Below are positions 1 through 11,245 of a stretch of 64,000 nucleotides of DNA, piece after piece (within the stretch, counting starts at the first letter, position 1; each line of letters starts with the position of its first letter). The position numbers were made by a program, and so were the translations under genes. The stretch lies in the NCBI GenBank assembly GCA_021030915.1, contig JAGEMR010000003.1, positions 248,001 through 312,000 on the forward strand. The letters run 5' to 3'. The DNA comes from Astrothelium macrocarpum. Its lineage: Eukaryota; Ascomycota; Dothideomycetes; Trypetheliales; Trypetheliaceae. The notes below the pieces were generated by a model. It was given only the letters and a program-made list of their open reading frames with translations, was not told the DNA's origin and ran no database searches.

Positions 1-1104
1 TTACCCTGGCTAGACTGAACAGCTTGAGATGCGCTGGGCAGCCCCATAAGCTCTGCAACCGCTATGAAATGGCGCAATCGAAGCCATGCCTTTTGTAAAT
101 TGCCTTGACTCATTTGACTATAACTGCTATCAGTTATATTATGGGTAAAGTAGAAGAGAAACTCACAGCCGAACGAAGTGCATGGCCATTCCAAGGCCTT
201 CGACTGTGCATATCAGCCTGTCGTAAGAAATAAGCGTGCTCTCAACTATCTCAGATACTACTCGGGAGAATCTTGAGTATTTCTGACGACCTTCGGGCTG
301 GGTGGAAGGACTGTCATGTTCTTGAGGTATTTGCTGAGCTGTAATAGCAATAGTTATCAGCCAAGTAGCCAGACTGATGGCATCTGTGTCTGGTTTGCAC
401 ATCTCCTCGTAGCATTCAAGAATCTCCTGCTGAGATTTGACCGCAAATGGCTGTGGAAGTAGAGTGTGAATCAAGTCAAGCCACCTAGATGCGGATCCAG
501 CGATGTGTGAAACCTCATGCTTTGACGGAATCAATTTCTGCAGCGCGCGTCTCGCTGCATCTAATAAATGTGCAGAAACCCTTGCTTTACAATCATCTGG
601 CTGTTCATTTTGGCAGTCAATCGTTTTGGAAAAGTGAACGCATGTGCGACGGCGGTTCTGCAGCGAGCACATCCGACATATTAGAATTATCATCAGACTC
701 ATAAATTTCCGGACTTGATACCGCCGGAGCAGGAGTCAGCTCTGACACTTGAGGAAAATTCCCGATTTTAATCTCAATATCCCGTGTGATCTTGCTTAGA
801 CTAGCAACTTTTGATTCCAATTTGGATATCCGATATCGTGAAGACAATCCTCGCGAGTGAAGCGGTTGAGAACTGTACGTCTGTGCAATACATTCCGAGC
901 CGCGCTCTTCACATCTTCTGCAAATCTGTGCATCTTCAGGCTTCCGGATACAACGCACCTTGCGACGCCTACCTGCCTCCAATGTCAGAAAGGCGCGGCC
1001 AAGGGTCGCGCTGCTTTTTCATTGTAGTCTCTTTACTTACACTCGGTACAGCTTTTCGTCCCTGCCCGAGCCTTTTTCAGAGTCTGGTTATTGGACATGG
1101 TCAT
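1..1104 (-). CDS. Zn2Cys6 transcription factor, 5' part (runs off window, apparent frameshift)
   Basis: Fungal zinc-cluster regulator, expected to be nuclear and DNA-binding. The start is ATG at 1104. A 68-bp intron (1040-973) splits the zinc cluster: the first exon ends in CTEC and the next begins RRRKVRC, giving the C-x2-C-x6-C half. The second half is CRRCEERGSEC, followed by a short coiled coil (RISKLESKVASLSK). The frame then stops at 617-619 just after a family-like PPSHMRSLFQND motif, and the regulatory domain resumes in another frame at about 630 (SAHLLDAARRALQKLIPS). It runs to an intron with donor GTGAGT at 166-161 and acceptor near 118 or 124, then leaves the window. The gap is either a frameshift or a weak 69-nt phase-0 intron (GTGCTC donor) that would remove the PPSH motif. 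The 3' half of the gene is not visible. Confidence 0.75.
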
Positions 1105-1474
1105 CTCTATCTCCGAGCTATCCGTCAAAGCTTTTGAGTCTGTCTTCAAACGACTTCGAGCACCAATAAGAGCGGCAATGACGGAGATAGCGATGGCACT
1201 TCTGTTGCAATGCAATATAGAAATATGGTTTACGTACCTTTCTCGGTGCGGACGAGTTTCGCTTCCGCGGTCGAGTTCAGCTCCGACAACACCACGGCGT
1301 GAGCTTGCCTCTGAAATTCGCATCAACGACAGCCGGCCTCGGACATTTGCAGTTCTTGAACTCTAAGCACTTCGTAGATTCGTCTATTTAGGCCGACATT
1401 TCTCCAAAGATGAAACGGTCAAATCTGCTTCGTAGTCTTACCGCCTGAACGAACCTTCCAAATTATCCCTAGCC
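1105..1474. other. Intergenic, probable divergent promoter
   Basis: 370 bp between the start codons of the zinc-cluster gene (minus strand) and the isochorismatase-like gene (plus strand). It presumably carries promoters for both. No clear TATA box or operator was recognised. Confidence 0.4.
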
Positions 1475-2191
1475 ATGCATCAGTCTTACATTCCCACCGA
1501 AGCCCTCGATCGCGTCGCCTGGATGCGCGGCGGCCACCATAAGATCATCGTTGACCCAGTCCGCACCGCGCATGTCGTGGTCGACCTTCAGGTCGGATTT
1601 ATGGGCGAGGGGGCGCTACTAGAGGTACCGATCGCGCGCGGCATCGTCGAGAACGTCAATCGCGTGTCGCGGGCGCTTCGGTCTGCCAAGGGAACTATTG
1701 CTTGGATCCAGTACAAGTTTGATCCCAACGAGCCGCATCATTGGGGATCGCATTACGACCGCATGACTCCCGATGCGGTCGAGCGGCTGCGGGCAGCGTT
1801 CACCGTCGGCACAGAGCAGCATGCCCTATGGCCCGGCCTCGACGTCCAGCCGGAGGACCTGGTCGTGCCGAAGACGCGGTGGAGCGCCTTCATTCCAGGC
1901 ACGTGCGATCTCGACTCTCTCCTGAAAGCCAGGGGCATTGACACGCTGATCGTCACCGGCACCACCACGAACTGCTGCTGCGAGTCGACGATGCGGGACG
2001 CCATGCAGATGGGCTATCACGTCCTGTTCGTGCAGGATGGCAACGCCACGCGCAGCGACGCGGTGCACAACGCTAGCCTGGCGAACATGCTTCTCTTCGG
2101 CGATGTGGTCACCGCCGACGAGGCGATCGCGCGGATTGAAGACGGGCGGCACACCAAACGCGGCGCAGGAGCTGCTGATCGCATGACATGA
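1475..2191 (+). CDS. Isochorismatase-family cysteine hydrolase, bacterial-like
   Basis: Intronless, 238 aa, the usual size of isochorismatase-like hydrolases. The family triad is present: D37 in VVVDLQVGFM, K133 in VVPKTRWSAF, and the nucleophile, probably C168, in GTTTNCCCEST. The family cleaves amide or enol-ether bonds (isochorismate, nicotinamide, carbamoyl and related substrates); the substrate cannot be told here. The fold is cytosolic, with no signal peptide. Composition is strikingly GC-rich with GC-ending codons (GTCGTGGTCGACC, GCGCGCGGCATCGTC), unlike the AT-richer DNA on either side, and the GC-rich stretch continues to about 2240. Composition and lack of introns suggest horizontal acquisition from a bacterium (inference). 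The three consecutive cysteines, where N-V-C-C is usual, are a small peculiarity. Confidence 0.88.
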   Translation: MHQSYIPTEALDRVAWMRGGHHKIIVDPVRTAHVVVDLQVGFMGEGALLEVPIARGIVENVNRVSRALRSAKGTIAWIQYKFDPNEPHHWGSHYDRMTPDAVERLRAAFTVGTEQHALWPGLDVQPEDLVVPKTRWSAFIPGTCDLDSLLKARGIDTLIVTGTTTNCCCESTMRDAMQMGYHVLFVQDGNATRSDAVHNASLANMLLFGDVVTADEAIARIEDGRHTKRGAGAADRMT

Positions 2192-3538
2192 GGATCCGAG
2201 CTTTGCGAAACCCGACGAAAGTGTCCGGGCCGGAGAGGTCGCAATGACCTTCTTATACCTCTCCATCAACGCACCTCCTACGCTCTTGCTTCTATTATCT
2301 GAAAATTGTTTTGATGGCGCAGAAGGCGAGTACATGCTGGTGTCGGTTTTCCAGGCTGCAGACCTTCGGAGCTCGATATTTCGTGCTTATGCTGCATTTG
2401 CGGTGCAACTTGCCTACAGTGGGGTCGAGGCTTTTCAGCTTTAGCAACTGGATAGGAAATTGGTGCCTTGAAAGCTGTCAATGTAACGTCCGTTCCTGGA
2501 TTGAGAGACGCACCCTGTTGACAGACAAGATTCAGGTAGAAAGTGTAGCTAAGCTATTTTAATATCGTACACATCGCAATCAGGAAAGGCAGAGTGGTAG
2601 TATACGAAGGTACATTGGGTGATTTTGGGGTGGCCGGAGCATACATTGCTATCGTACTCCTCAAGCCCAGCCTTTCTCTTGTTGGATCCGCCCAACCTGG
2701 ATACTGGAACATTTAGACGTATTGGGCTGACAGAACCGGATGATTTAGAGTATCGAAGTGGGCGAAGAGACTGGAGTAAATATATAAATGATTGGGTTAA
2801 AAAAGACAATACGCTTAGTCTAGTACTTCGTCCTCGGAGATTGTACCCAGCAGCTGAATCGAGGTAAAAATGCGATTCTTTGCTTCAGGTTCTCGTATCG
2901 CCATCCGCGTCCTCCTCTTACAATCATAATTCTCGAAACTGGGATCCTTGCTGCTAAGAAGGGTAATTCAATTGCATCCTCAACTCTCTTCAACAAGCAT
3001 TTATGACGGTTTGTTGACACTGACATTCCCAGAAGACTCACAGTGCACCGCATAAAAAGGAGGGGTTCGCTAGACCTTCAGCAGTCCAGTGTTTTGGTCG
3101 AAAAAATTCCTGTTTTTTCTTTTTTGAGTACTCGAAGCCTCTCTGTGGGCATTATAGCAGGTCTCACATTAATTTTTTTGCAATACCATCTATCATAATG
3201 TTGCAAGGACCGCCAAGTTTTGTGGGCCCTACTGCACACAAATTTGTGGTCACTTCTTAGTGGTTCAGTGCCATCGACATACATATAGGCGCTAATTAGG
3301 TTCCGCACAAGATCCCATTTGGATATAACCCAGCCTTGCACGTTGCCTCAAGGGTCCACCCAAGCCCGAACGGATTTGTTGATCAGATATTACCTGTTCT
3401 CTAACTTTTACATCTTACAGCCATACAGTTCAACTCATGGTCAGTGGGTGCTGTTTTGCTCGGTTAGGAGCCTTAGTCTAGCTGATCTGCATCCAAACAA
3501 TTCCACAGCACTGAGTAGTCCACCTTCAGTCCTCCACA
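2192..3538. other. Intergenic, 1.35 kb
   Basis: No convincing gene. Short open frames on both strands lack recognisable domains. One possible decayed HET tail at 2619-2867 is listed separately. The first 50 bp keep the high GC of the preceding hydrolase gene. Confidence 0.4.
2619..2867 (+). pseudogene. Possible HET-protein C-terminal fragment
   Basis: A short open frame without a clear ATG reads AFLLLDPPNLDTGTFRRIGL, which resembles the closing segment of many HET-domain proteins (a hydrophobic strand, then a G-x-[FY]-R-R-[IV]-G motif). No HET domain is upstream in any frame, so at best it is a relic. The resemblance rests on one short motif and may be chance. Confidence 0.2.
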
Positions 3539-5875
3539 ATGATTTTGGACATTGAAAGGTCATTTGGGGAGATCCATCAAGATCCGTCTGCCTTCAAACA
3601 ACAACTCCAGGACCTCTCGAAGCTCACGAAATGGTCCGGTGATCTGCACAAGTGGGCGAATAACTTGAGATTTATCACATATCATCGCAGTCTCTGGAAC
3701 CCAGACGCGGCTCAGCAACCAGATAGACTTGTTAAAGCTAGCGCTGCCTTCCATATACATAGTGGAACCGACCATAGATTTCCCGTTACTGACATCGAAA
3801 CTCGTCCAGTCAAATCGTGCCGGTGCAACTCATGGTCCCGACAAGCGATAGACTCCAATGACCGTAGGCTCTGGCTCACAAGCAAAGACGATGCCGAGGG
3901 TTGCACACACTTTGTTGCTGTGTCGTATTGCTGGCAGCGACTTCATCCCGGTCAAGCTCCGCCTCGGCCGATTTACTCTGTTTCATCCGACCTAGGGGAG
4001 AAGAATAACGATGCTCCGAACGAAGTCATCGAGCGCGCCATTAAGTTTGCAAAGTCTCTTCAACTAAGCGCTGTATGGATTGATCAGGAATGCATCAACC
4101 AAACCGATCGTGACGACAAGGAATTCGGCATACAGTCAATGGACCTAGTTTACCAAAATGCGCAAGCTTCTGTTGGATTGCTCTCTCTCATCATTGAAGA
4201 GCAAGAATTTCTCGATTTCTTGGATCTGGGTCGTCTACACCGGTACGAGTTAGACAATAGCGACCAGCTAAACAACCTTGTCCGATTTACAAAGTGGCTT
4301 GATTGCGAACGGTGGTTCGAGAGAGCCTGGTGCATGCAAGAAGCTTGGTCAGCAGGTCCTAAAATGGTACTTATGATCAAGCACACCAGTTCGCTGGACA
4401 AGCCTGCCAGCCTCGGCAGCATCGAAGGAGAAGCGCTCATCAATTCTCAAGTCCTCGTACTCATCTTGGAAATCGTTATCGCAAAGCTAGAAAGCAGCTA
4501 CGCCCTGCTGAAAAGCGGTTCACTGGATTTGGAGTGGCTTGAGCGCTTTCGACAAAAAACCATGCGATCACTACCGACCACCACTCGAGGAATAGAGATT
4601 GGAATCACGACTCGCCTAAAATGTAGCGCTGCTGAGGGGCTTCGCTTTCTTGCAGTGCGTAAGAATAGCCGCATAGCAGACCGGCTTGCTATCTTGGCAA
4701 ACTTATGCGACTTTTCCACGCGACTTGATACTGCAAAATTGGACCAAACTGGGTACACCTTCAGCACGTGTGCTTTCGCTTTGGCTGTATTAAATGGCGA
4801 CATGTCGCTAATGGACTGTCTGCCCTTGAGTTCGGGCCAATCGATCGGCAGCAATATACAACATTTGGGGTACTCTTGGGGACCCCCAACGAATGGTACA
4901 TTGACCAACTTCCAACGGAATCCTGAAGTTAAAAACCCTAGGAGGCTTAGCAACAGTAAAATTACGGCTGAAGGTTTGTCAACGATGGGATGGATCTTTC
5001 TATGTGACCTCAATATCAATGTATCTCCCATTCAGCTGATGTATCAATCAGAATGGAACAAACAAAAGAGCGACACAGATCATTCTAGTAATGATGCAGC
5101 AGCGCATCTCAGTACGCGTATCATTTGGTCCGTGATTCGTTTTCTGATTCATAGACGCTATCAACAGCTGGCACAGTCAATTTGGTCAAATGAACAGGTA
5201 CTATGCTTAATGAGCCGTCCTGAAGCCGTTCCTTCGGGAGAGAATGGAATAGAACGCGATACCACTGATGAGGCCATAGATGTGCCGGAGGATCTGAGAG
5301 AGCTGGTTGATTTCGAATCCCATCAATTTATATTTCGACATGAAGCTCGGGTACAGAACGAGGACGAATTCGTCAAGATGTTGACGCGCAAGCATCCGAT
5401 AACAGACACCCCCAAAATCAGGCGCAATTGGCTGGTCGAAATGGTTATGACGGGTAAATTGACGTGTGGAAGACAAGTTAGTACCGGATTGGCGATACCA
5501 CCACCAGAGGCCTTCATTTCCATTGATAATTCGAATGGTCAGCAAAAAGTCACAAGAGGCATAAATTCACCAGTCCATCACAACCATCCCGTCGAGCTTT
5601 CGGAGGCGGATAAAGTTCCGGAAACAGGAGTACCAAAACCAGAGTATAAAAGTGTGTTCGACGTTGGAGGGACAGCTAAAAAATGCGTCTTTACTCCAAG
5701 CGTCCAATATAGAGAAGATCCGCGAGTGTCGTCGTATACATGGTGTCCGTTGCATTGGACATGTAATCGTATCTTCAAGAAGGGGGCAGCAGATATTTGG
5801 CTTGTTGAAGGCGGAGAGATGATACGAGGTTATTTTTCCGTCAACGGCCTGTTTTCCAATTGTATCATAACCTGA
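3539..5875 (+). CDS. HET-domain (heterokaryon incompatibility) protein
   Basis: Single-exon 778-aa protein. The three HET blocks are in order: FVAVSYCW (residues 125-132), VWIDQECINQTD (179-190, followed by FGIQSMDLVYQNA) and RWFERAWCMQEA (258-269). HET domains are TIR-related modules that trigger a cell-death reaction when incompatible hyphae fuse; the function of this particular protein is inferred. The rest, about 500 aa, has no domain I recognise, which is normal for the family. The first ATG of the frame is used, with a stop upstream. No signal peptide or membrane segment is seen. It lies alone, convergent with the GH31 gene, about 25 kb from the second HET gene. Confidence 0.92.
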   Translation: MILDIERSFGEIHQDPSAFKQQLQDLSKLTKWSGDLHKWANNLRFITYHRSLWNPDAAQQPDRLVKASAAFHIHSGTDHRFPVTDIETRPVKSCRCNSWSRQAIDSNDRRLWLTSKDDAEGCTHFVAVSYCWQRLHPGQAPPRPIYSVSSDLGEKNNDAPNEVIERAIKFAKSLQLSAVWIDQECINQTDRDDKEFGIQSMDLVYQNAQASVGLLSLIIEEQEFLDFLDLGRLHRYELDNSDQLNNLVRFTKWLDCERWFERAWCMQEAWSAGPKMVLMIKHTSSLDKPASLGSIEGEALINSQVLVLILEIVIAKLESSYALLKSGSLDLEWLERFRQKTMRSLPTTTRGIEIGITTRLKCSAAEGLRFLAVRKNSRIADRLAILANLCDFSTRLDTAKLDQTGYTFSTCAFALAVLNGDMSLMDCLPLSSGQSIGSNIQHLGYSWGPPTNGTLTNFQRNPEVKNPRRLSNSKITAEGLSTMGWIFLCDLNINVSPIQLMYQSEWNKQKSDTDHSSNDAAAHLSTRIIWSVIRFLIHRRYQQLAQSIWSNEQVLCLMSRPEAVPSGENGIERDTTDEAIDVPEDLRELVDFESHQFIFRHEARVQNEDEFVKMLTRKHPITDTPKIRRNWLVEMVMTGKLTCGRQVSTGLAIPPPEAFISIDNSNGQQKVTRGINSPVHHNHPVELSEADKVPETGVPKPEYKSVFDVGGTAKKCVFTPSVQYREDPRVSSYTWCPLHWTCNRIFKKGAADIWLVEGGEMIRGYFSVNGLFSNCIIT

Positions 5876-6244
5876 TTCGAGCATATCGCCGACAAAACTT
5901 AGCCATGTAAAAGATATGTCGACGGATATGCAGTGTTTCTTCGGACTGAAAGTTAATAGCATTGCACATCCGGGAGAGACCTACCAAAACATAACGTCTT
6001 GGAGGCTAGCTATGGGCGCTGGCTGTAGCCTCTGGCTTCACCTATTTTCCGATGATGTCTGATATTCCTCGCAACAGCCTCCGTAACTAACCTTGTGGCG
6101 CCAAGTACGGACATGATTCTAGTAGATTTCTGCGAGTGGGGTTTATGGTCAAACTGTCAATACAGCACTCAGCAATAGACTCCAATAGACTTGATCATCA
6201 TATTTTGGAGGGACACCCCAATGAGCGTTTGACACATTACTTGG
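5876..6244. other. Intergenic between convergent genes
   Basis: 369 bp separating the stop codons of the HET gene and the GH31 gene. It probably holds both 3' UTRs. No other feature seen. Confidence 0.4.
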
Positions 6245-9200
6245 CTAATGTAATTGAATCACCAAATTTCCCGTCCATACACCCCCCTGTGTTGCACTTT
6301 CGAGATTTGTAAGATACACTGTATCCCCTTCATTCGCACGCGCAATCTTGACATTATTAGACCCGCGTTGCTGTCCTGCAACTGTCACTTGTACGGACTT
6401 GAAGCTGTGATTCCCAAACCCAGCAATGCTAATGTTCGCCAACGGATTCGTGTCAGCATAGGAGCCTTGTACACTAGCATGGAGGGTATTGTTTGTATAT
6501 GAGAACTGAAATCATCAATGTCAGCTTGAAGTCGATATCCAAGTTTGCACGTGAGAACATGCCTCTACAGTTTTGGTGGCATTTTGTACCAAGCTTATGC
6601 CATCGTCAAGGTATAGATTACCTTCGGCATTTCCATGCTTATCGAGAGCAACGATCAAGCTCCATGGGTTCGTCCGAGATGTCTTGGTCGTGTTACCGGC
6701 CTTTTGTGTTGGGATGATGTAGCCTCCGCGGACATGTATTGGTAAGTGTAATAAAGGCGCGCCAAGGGTCTTGTTCTCGCCAGGTGCAACCTCAACTCGT
6801 TCAAGTGTATACCAGTCGTACCAAATTGTTCCATTTGCCACGCCAGGAAAGACGCCTTGCACACTGGTTGCAAGCGGTGTGAGAACTGGAGTGACAAGCA
6901 GGGCAGGTCCGGACATGAATTGTGTTTCTACAGCCTTGAGCTGAGGGTCATCTGGAAATTCCCATGGCAAAGCCCGAAGAACCGTTTCGCCAGCAATATT
7001 CGCCTGATAGAACAGTGTGTATGTATATGGCAATAAAGAATACCTTATATTCATGACTCGACGCGTGGCTTCGGCAGTTGTCGCCCATCGATAAGCTTCT
7101 TGCGCAATTGTATTCCGACTGTTGTGATTGCGGTACATTGGAAAAAAGCTGCTCAATTGCATCCACCGTGTACACAGTTCCAAGTCCGCATTTCCATTGA
7201 ACCCGCAAGTCTAATAGATGTAAGCAGAGTCCACCGTTATCATAGAGACTAATCCACTGACCTCAACTCCGAAATATGGAATTCCAGCGATTGAAAATTG
7301 TAGCGCTTGACTGATACCAAAGTACATATTGCCCCACATACTGTTAGTATCGCCACCCCAATGACCGGAGCTAAAGAGATGTTAGGATAGAAAGTATTCA
7401 CATATCAGATGATGCACATACAAGTTTCCGCTACCGGCAAAGGTACTGCGGGCGATGAAGAAGGGACGTTTATTTTGCTTCGTTGCGATGAGCGCATGAT
7501 AGGTTGCATTTGCGCTCAGATGTCCGTAGAGATTGTGCAATTCGTATTCTGTACTATTGAAGGGCCCGTCGCCGTGTGTCGCATTTGGAGAAATTGCCTG
7601 TTTCAATAGTGAGTGCCCAGGTAGAAAGTTATTGATCGCATAAGGAGGAAAGGTCAGATTTCGGACACCAGGAGTAGCCAAGGTTCGGCCCACCGTAGGC
7701 GTTGGCGTAAAACTAGGCGTAGGATACATGGCGGATTGGGATGCAATGGCAGCACTTGCTGAGGCTGCTTCGGAGGCGTTGGTGACCTCGAATTTTTCCG
7801 GATATGTATAGTTGACTATTCGACAGACATTAGATATCAATCCATTAACGAGGTTAGTCGATATTACCAGCTTGACTAGAATTTGGATCACCAGGTAAAG
7901 GAAATGGAACATGTATTGGATTTTGGTTCCTCAGCGATTGCCCGCATGACCCGGTACAAAAAGACACAGCATCACTGACATCGAGCCAAAAACCGTCGAA
8001 TGCAAGTGTCTGGTGGAATTGCACAACCTCGTTCGTCCAATACGTCTGAGTCTTGGGAAGAAGGAAATCTGGCCAGACACTAAATCCGGGCCACTCTATT
8101 CCGTAATAGTAACTGTCGTTGCCATTCCGGAGGAACACATCTTGCGATACACCTCTGTCATATGGTGGATACGCATCGCTTGCATTGTTTGGACTCGGGG
8201 CATAAATATTTGGATCTAAAATAGGCAAGTAGTATTGTCCGTTCGCATGCAATTTATCAAGAAAGACTCTTCCCGGTGCTTCATCGTATTTTCCAGGGTT
8301 CAGAGTGAAGTCACGATTAAGTTTGAGGTAGTCAAGATCGTTCATGATACCCTCCAATTGAATATTAGCATCGGCGTAAGCATCGACGACGGCTTGGAGA
8401 TTGCTCCAATTTTGGTAGCTCCAGCGGACCTGGTGAAATCCGAGTGCCCAATATGGCTGTATCACAGGAGTATTGACGATGCCTATCTGATACTGGCTAA
8501 TGACCTGCTTTGGCGTCGGTCCAGACAAGAAGTATAAATCGAAGCTACCGCCAATCGTGCGATATGTCAAGCTGTCAGCCCGAAGGAGCCACTCCTGGCC
8601 ATGAGCGTTCCGGGCATACACCCCATGCGAGCTCGATGTACCGTTGCCGGCGTAACGTGTTTCCAGATACATTGGATGAACGCTGTGCCCGTTGACGTCA
8701 ATCATCTGATCATTATTGAGATTGTATGCATTCCAGAAAGTTTGCGTCCAGTTGTTACCAAGCCTAAATGAGTGTATACTCTCTGCTAGACCGTAAATGT
8801 TGTAATCCGGGACCATGGATGTGACAAGCTCAAGAAATTGATCTTCAAACACAATAACTTTTCCATAGGTATCAAAGAGCACTTCCCCTGAGCTCGCACG
8901 AGCGACTTTGAATTGAAAGCTTGGGTTGTTGCTCCAGGTAAATCGTAAATCGCCGGTGTCTGAACTTGCGCCTGGCTCGGCATTGGGCGCAGGTGTCAGG
9001 GTATCACTAAGAATGTAGAGTGACTGATTATTTTCGCCAAGATATTTGGGAAACAATCGCACGGCAAGCCGATGCGACTGCTGGTATTGTACTGATAAAG
9101 TGAGATCAGGAATATCATTGCCATAAACATTGCAAGGTGTGCCCGCCAAAGTAAGATCAGCCGTCAAACCAGCACCGTTTTTTGCGACATTTTCTGCTTT

Positions 9201-9407
9201 ATATCCAGGACAGATTTTCTGGGCATCTGGTGCCGACGTATCCAGAACATTAGGAGTGACACTCGGTGCATAGTTATATGAAGATGGAAGAACTGGGGTC
9301 GGAGGGAAAGCTGGAGGATACTGCGGTTGCTGAGCTGCAGTTAATGATGCTATCATCAGCCATAACGCACAGCTCGAAATAAGCATTCTAGTACGAGATA
9401 TCTGCAA
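6245..9407 (-). CDS. Secreted GH31 alpha-glucosidase (AgdC-like alpha/beta-glucosidase)
   Basis: Five exons: 9407-7868, 7815-7422, 7370-7262, 7210-6569 and 6505-6245. Introns are 51-63 bp, and the model gives 981 aa. Glycoside hydrolase family 31 releases terminal glucose by a retaining mechanism. A signal peptide (MLISSCALWLMIASLTAA) ends near residue 25, so the enzyme is extracellular or wall-bound, and many N-x-S/T sites fit this. Family landmarks: PYWALGFHQVRW (about 318-329), the nucleophile segment DGFWLDVSD with D476 followed by SFCTGSCG, and the acid/base segment SGHWGGD with D652. The nucleophile motif is usually W-x-D-M-N/S-E; here it reads WLDVSD, a conservative but unusual variant. 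A Ser/Ala/Thr-Pro linker (about 525-560) separates the halves of the barrel, as in AgdC enzymes. The last donor (GTAGAG) is the weakest junction. Confidence 0.92.
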
Positions 9408-9474
9408 ACTTGCACCTCAGAAGGCAGGTGAAAGCAAGATACCGAACCGCTGCTCCATGCTGCTCCGCGTTGCA

Positions 9475-9485
9475 TTTTATTTATA
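9475..9485 (-). promoter_or_regulatory. TATA-like element of the GH31 gene
   Basis: Minus strand reads TATAAATAAAA, about 70 nt upstream of the GH31 start codon, a plausible position for a TATA box with a short 5' UTR. Based on the motif alone. Confidence 0.4.
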
Positions 9486-10264
9486 AGTGCAAGTACCGAA
9501 GTTCATGACGGGACGTCATCAACTCACTAAATTTGAGAACACATCTGGGACCTGATGCTCATCGAGAAACCTAATGCCTAGCAGATCTTGGCAAGGCCTA
9601 ATGCAGCTGATGATCCACGACAAGGTCCGAATCTCAGGAGCCGTGGAGCATTAGCATGCTGCAAGCCATCTCGGATGTGGGACGGGACGATCTCTTGAGG
9701 CGGGGTTTGGATTTGAAGAACGCCCGCCTCCAGGCTAATTCACCGTAAACTTTGCTTAACAAGAGCAACAAGCACTCCGGTTAGGCGCTAGATTAGAGCA
9801 CCAAAGATTTGTAGGCGAGTGAGTGTAGAGGGGTACCTGAGCCTGCTATACTTTTCTCCGGAGGAACGGCCCGATACAATATCTTCCAGGCTTATTTGAC
9901 TGTAACCAAAAAGTAAAATTCACTGAATGCGACTTTCACCATACGAATTTGACTTCAAGTGTATCGTCGCGCTGCAAACCCGGGTTTGTTAGGTATTTGC
10001 ATGGACTCGATATCTGCAACATTTGGTATTTGATTGCTGGAATGAGACCGTGGTATTTCCCATGAAGATTGTACATTTTCGGATGCCACAAAAATATGTC
10101 TGAGTCTTCCTGTGATACTCTGATCAAATGAGCCATGAACATACCGCTATATTAACGCTCTCATCCACCCTACTACTCTAACCTCATCTCCGCTCCCATT
10201 CCCTTAAAGCCCCTATCCCGATTCCCTTTATATCCCCATCCACCATCATCTTCCACTCAACCCA
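9486..10264. other. Intergenic, GH31 upstream region
   Basis: About 780 bp between the GH31 promoter and the 3' end of the bL27m gene. One short minus-strand open frame (9936-10142) has no recognisable feature and is probably chance. Confidence 0.4.
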
Positions 10265-11245
10265 TCACCTCCTCCTTCTACCGCCTTTCTTCTTCCCTCC
10301 CTTCTTCGGCCCCAACAACGCCCGCCGCTCCGCCGCCTTCGCCGCCTTCTTCTTCCGCATCTTCAGCGCCGCAAAGCGATCCTTCTTCACAAACTTATGC
10401 GGCGTCACCCTCCGCCGAAGCTCTCGATCTGGGCTCGTCGCCGCTCTCTCCGCCGCCCGTCCAATCCACCAGTTTGCTTCACGGTATGCATTTTTACTGC
10501 CTTGCGCTAACGCCGCCAAAGGATCCAGAGACGTTCCTGCTTGCGCTGAGGCCGGCACTGCGCCTGCTCCAACGACGTGATCTGGATCTTCGTCGTCTTG
10601 GGCGATGTCGGTCCGTGGCACGGCGACCATGCCGAGACGGCGCCGTCGTGCGGCGTTGGGGGGACGGGGGAGGACGTCGGTACGGCGGAGGACGACGCCG
10701 ATGTAGCGGCGTTTGGGATGGAGCTGTGGGTTGCGGTAGTACTTTACGAAGCCGGGTTGGGTGGCGTAGATGGTGTGGTCACGACCCATGCCGACGTTTT
10801 CGCCTGGGTGCCATTTCGTACCGCGTTGACGGAAGATGATGTTGCCCGGGATTACATATTGTTCTGTAGGAATCAAGTAGTGAGAACGATAGAACGTGAC
10901 TTGCAGAAAGATACAGAAGAACGGTAGAGTCTTTCGTGATGAGGGATTCTGAAAAACCACAGGGCAGAGCTGCTAAGGTGATTGTAAAACTTTTGAAGCA
11001 GAAAGACTAGACATACCGCCCGTCTTTTTCGCTCCCAATCGCTTTCCGGGTCCTTGCTTAGGACCATTGGCGCGACCTTCGCTTGCGTGCGTTGCGTTAC
11101 GGACAAAACTGAGGATGGGGGCGGGACGTGGTCTAAAGACATTCGCTCGGAATAGCGCACCCCCCGAACATGCTGGACATGGTATTTGAGGGAATTTGAT
11201 GGAAGCGCAGTTCCTGAGCGCAGATGGTCCCCGTGGCAGCAGCAT
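10265..11245 (-). CDS. Mitochondrial large-subunit ribosomal protein bL27m
   Basis: Two exons, 11245-11017 and 10863-10265, with a 153-bp intron and a predicted length of 275 aa. The bL27 core is clear across the junction: RLGAKKTG, then EQYVIPGNIIFRQRGTKWHPGENVGMGRDHTIYA. bL27 sits near the peptidyl transferase centre. The N-terminus (about 70 residues, Arg/Pro/Ser-rich, few acids) fits a mitochondrial presequence, so the protein acts in the matrix. A long C-terminal extension ends in a very basic KKGGKKKGGRRRR tail, typical of fungal mitochondrial L27. An in-frame upstream ATG at 11344 would add 33 residues; 11245 was chosen because it begins the presequence-like stretch. Confidence 0.92.

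Noticed and set aside
2820..3341. Minus-strand frames at 2820-3053 and 3078-3341 as genes
   Set aside because: Short, with no recognisable motif and no convincing splice partners.
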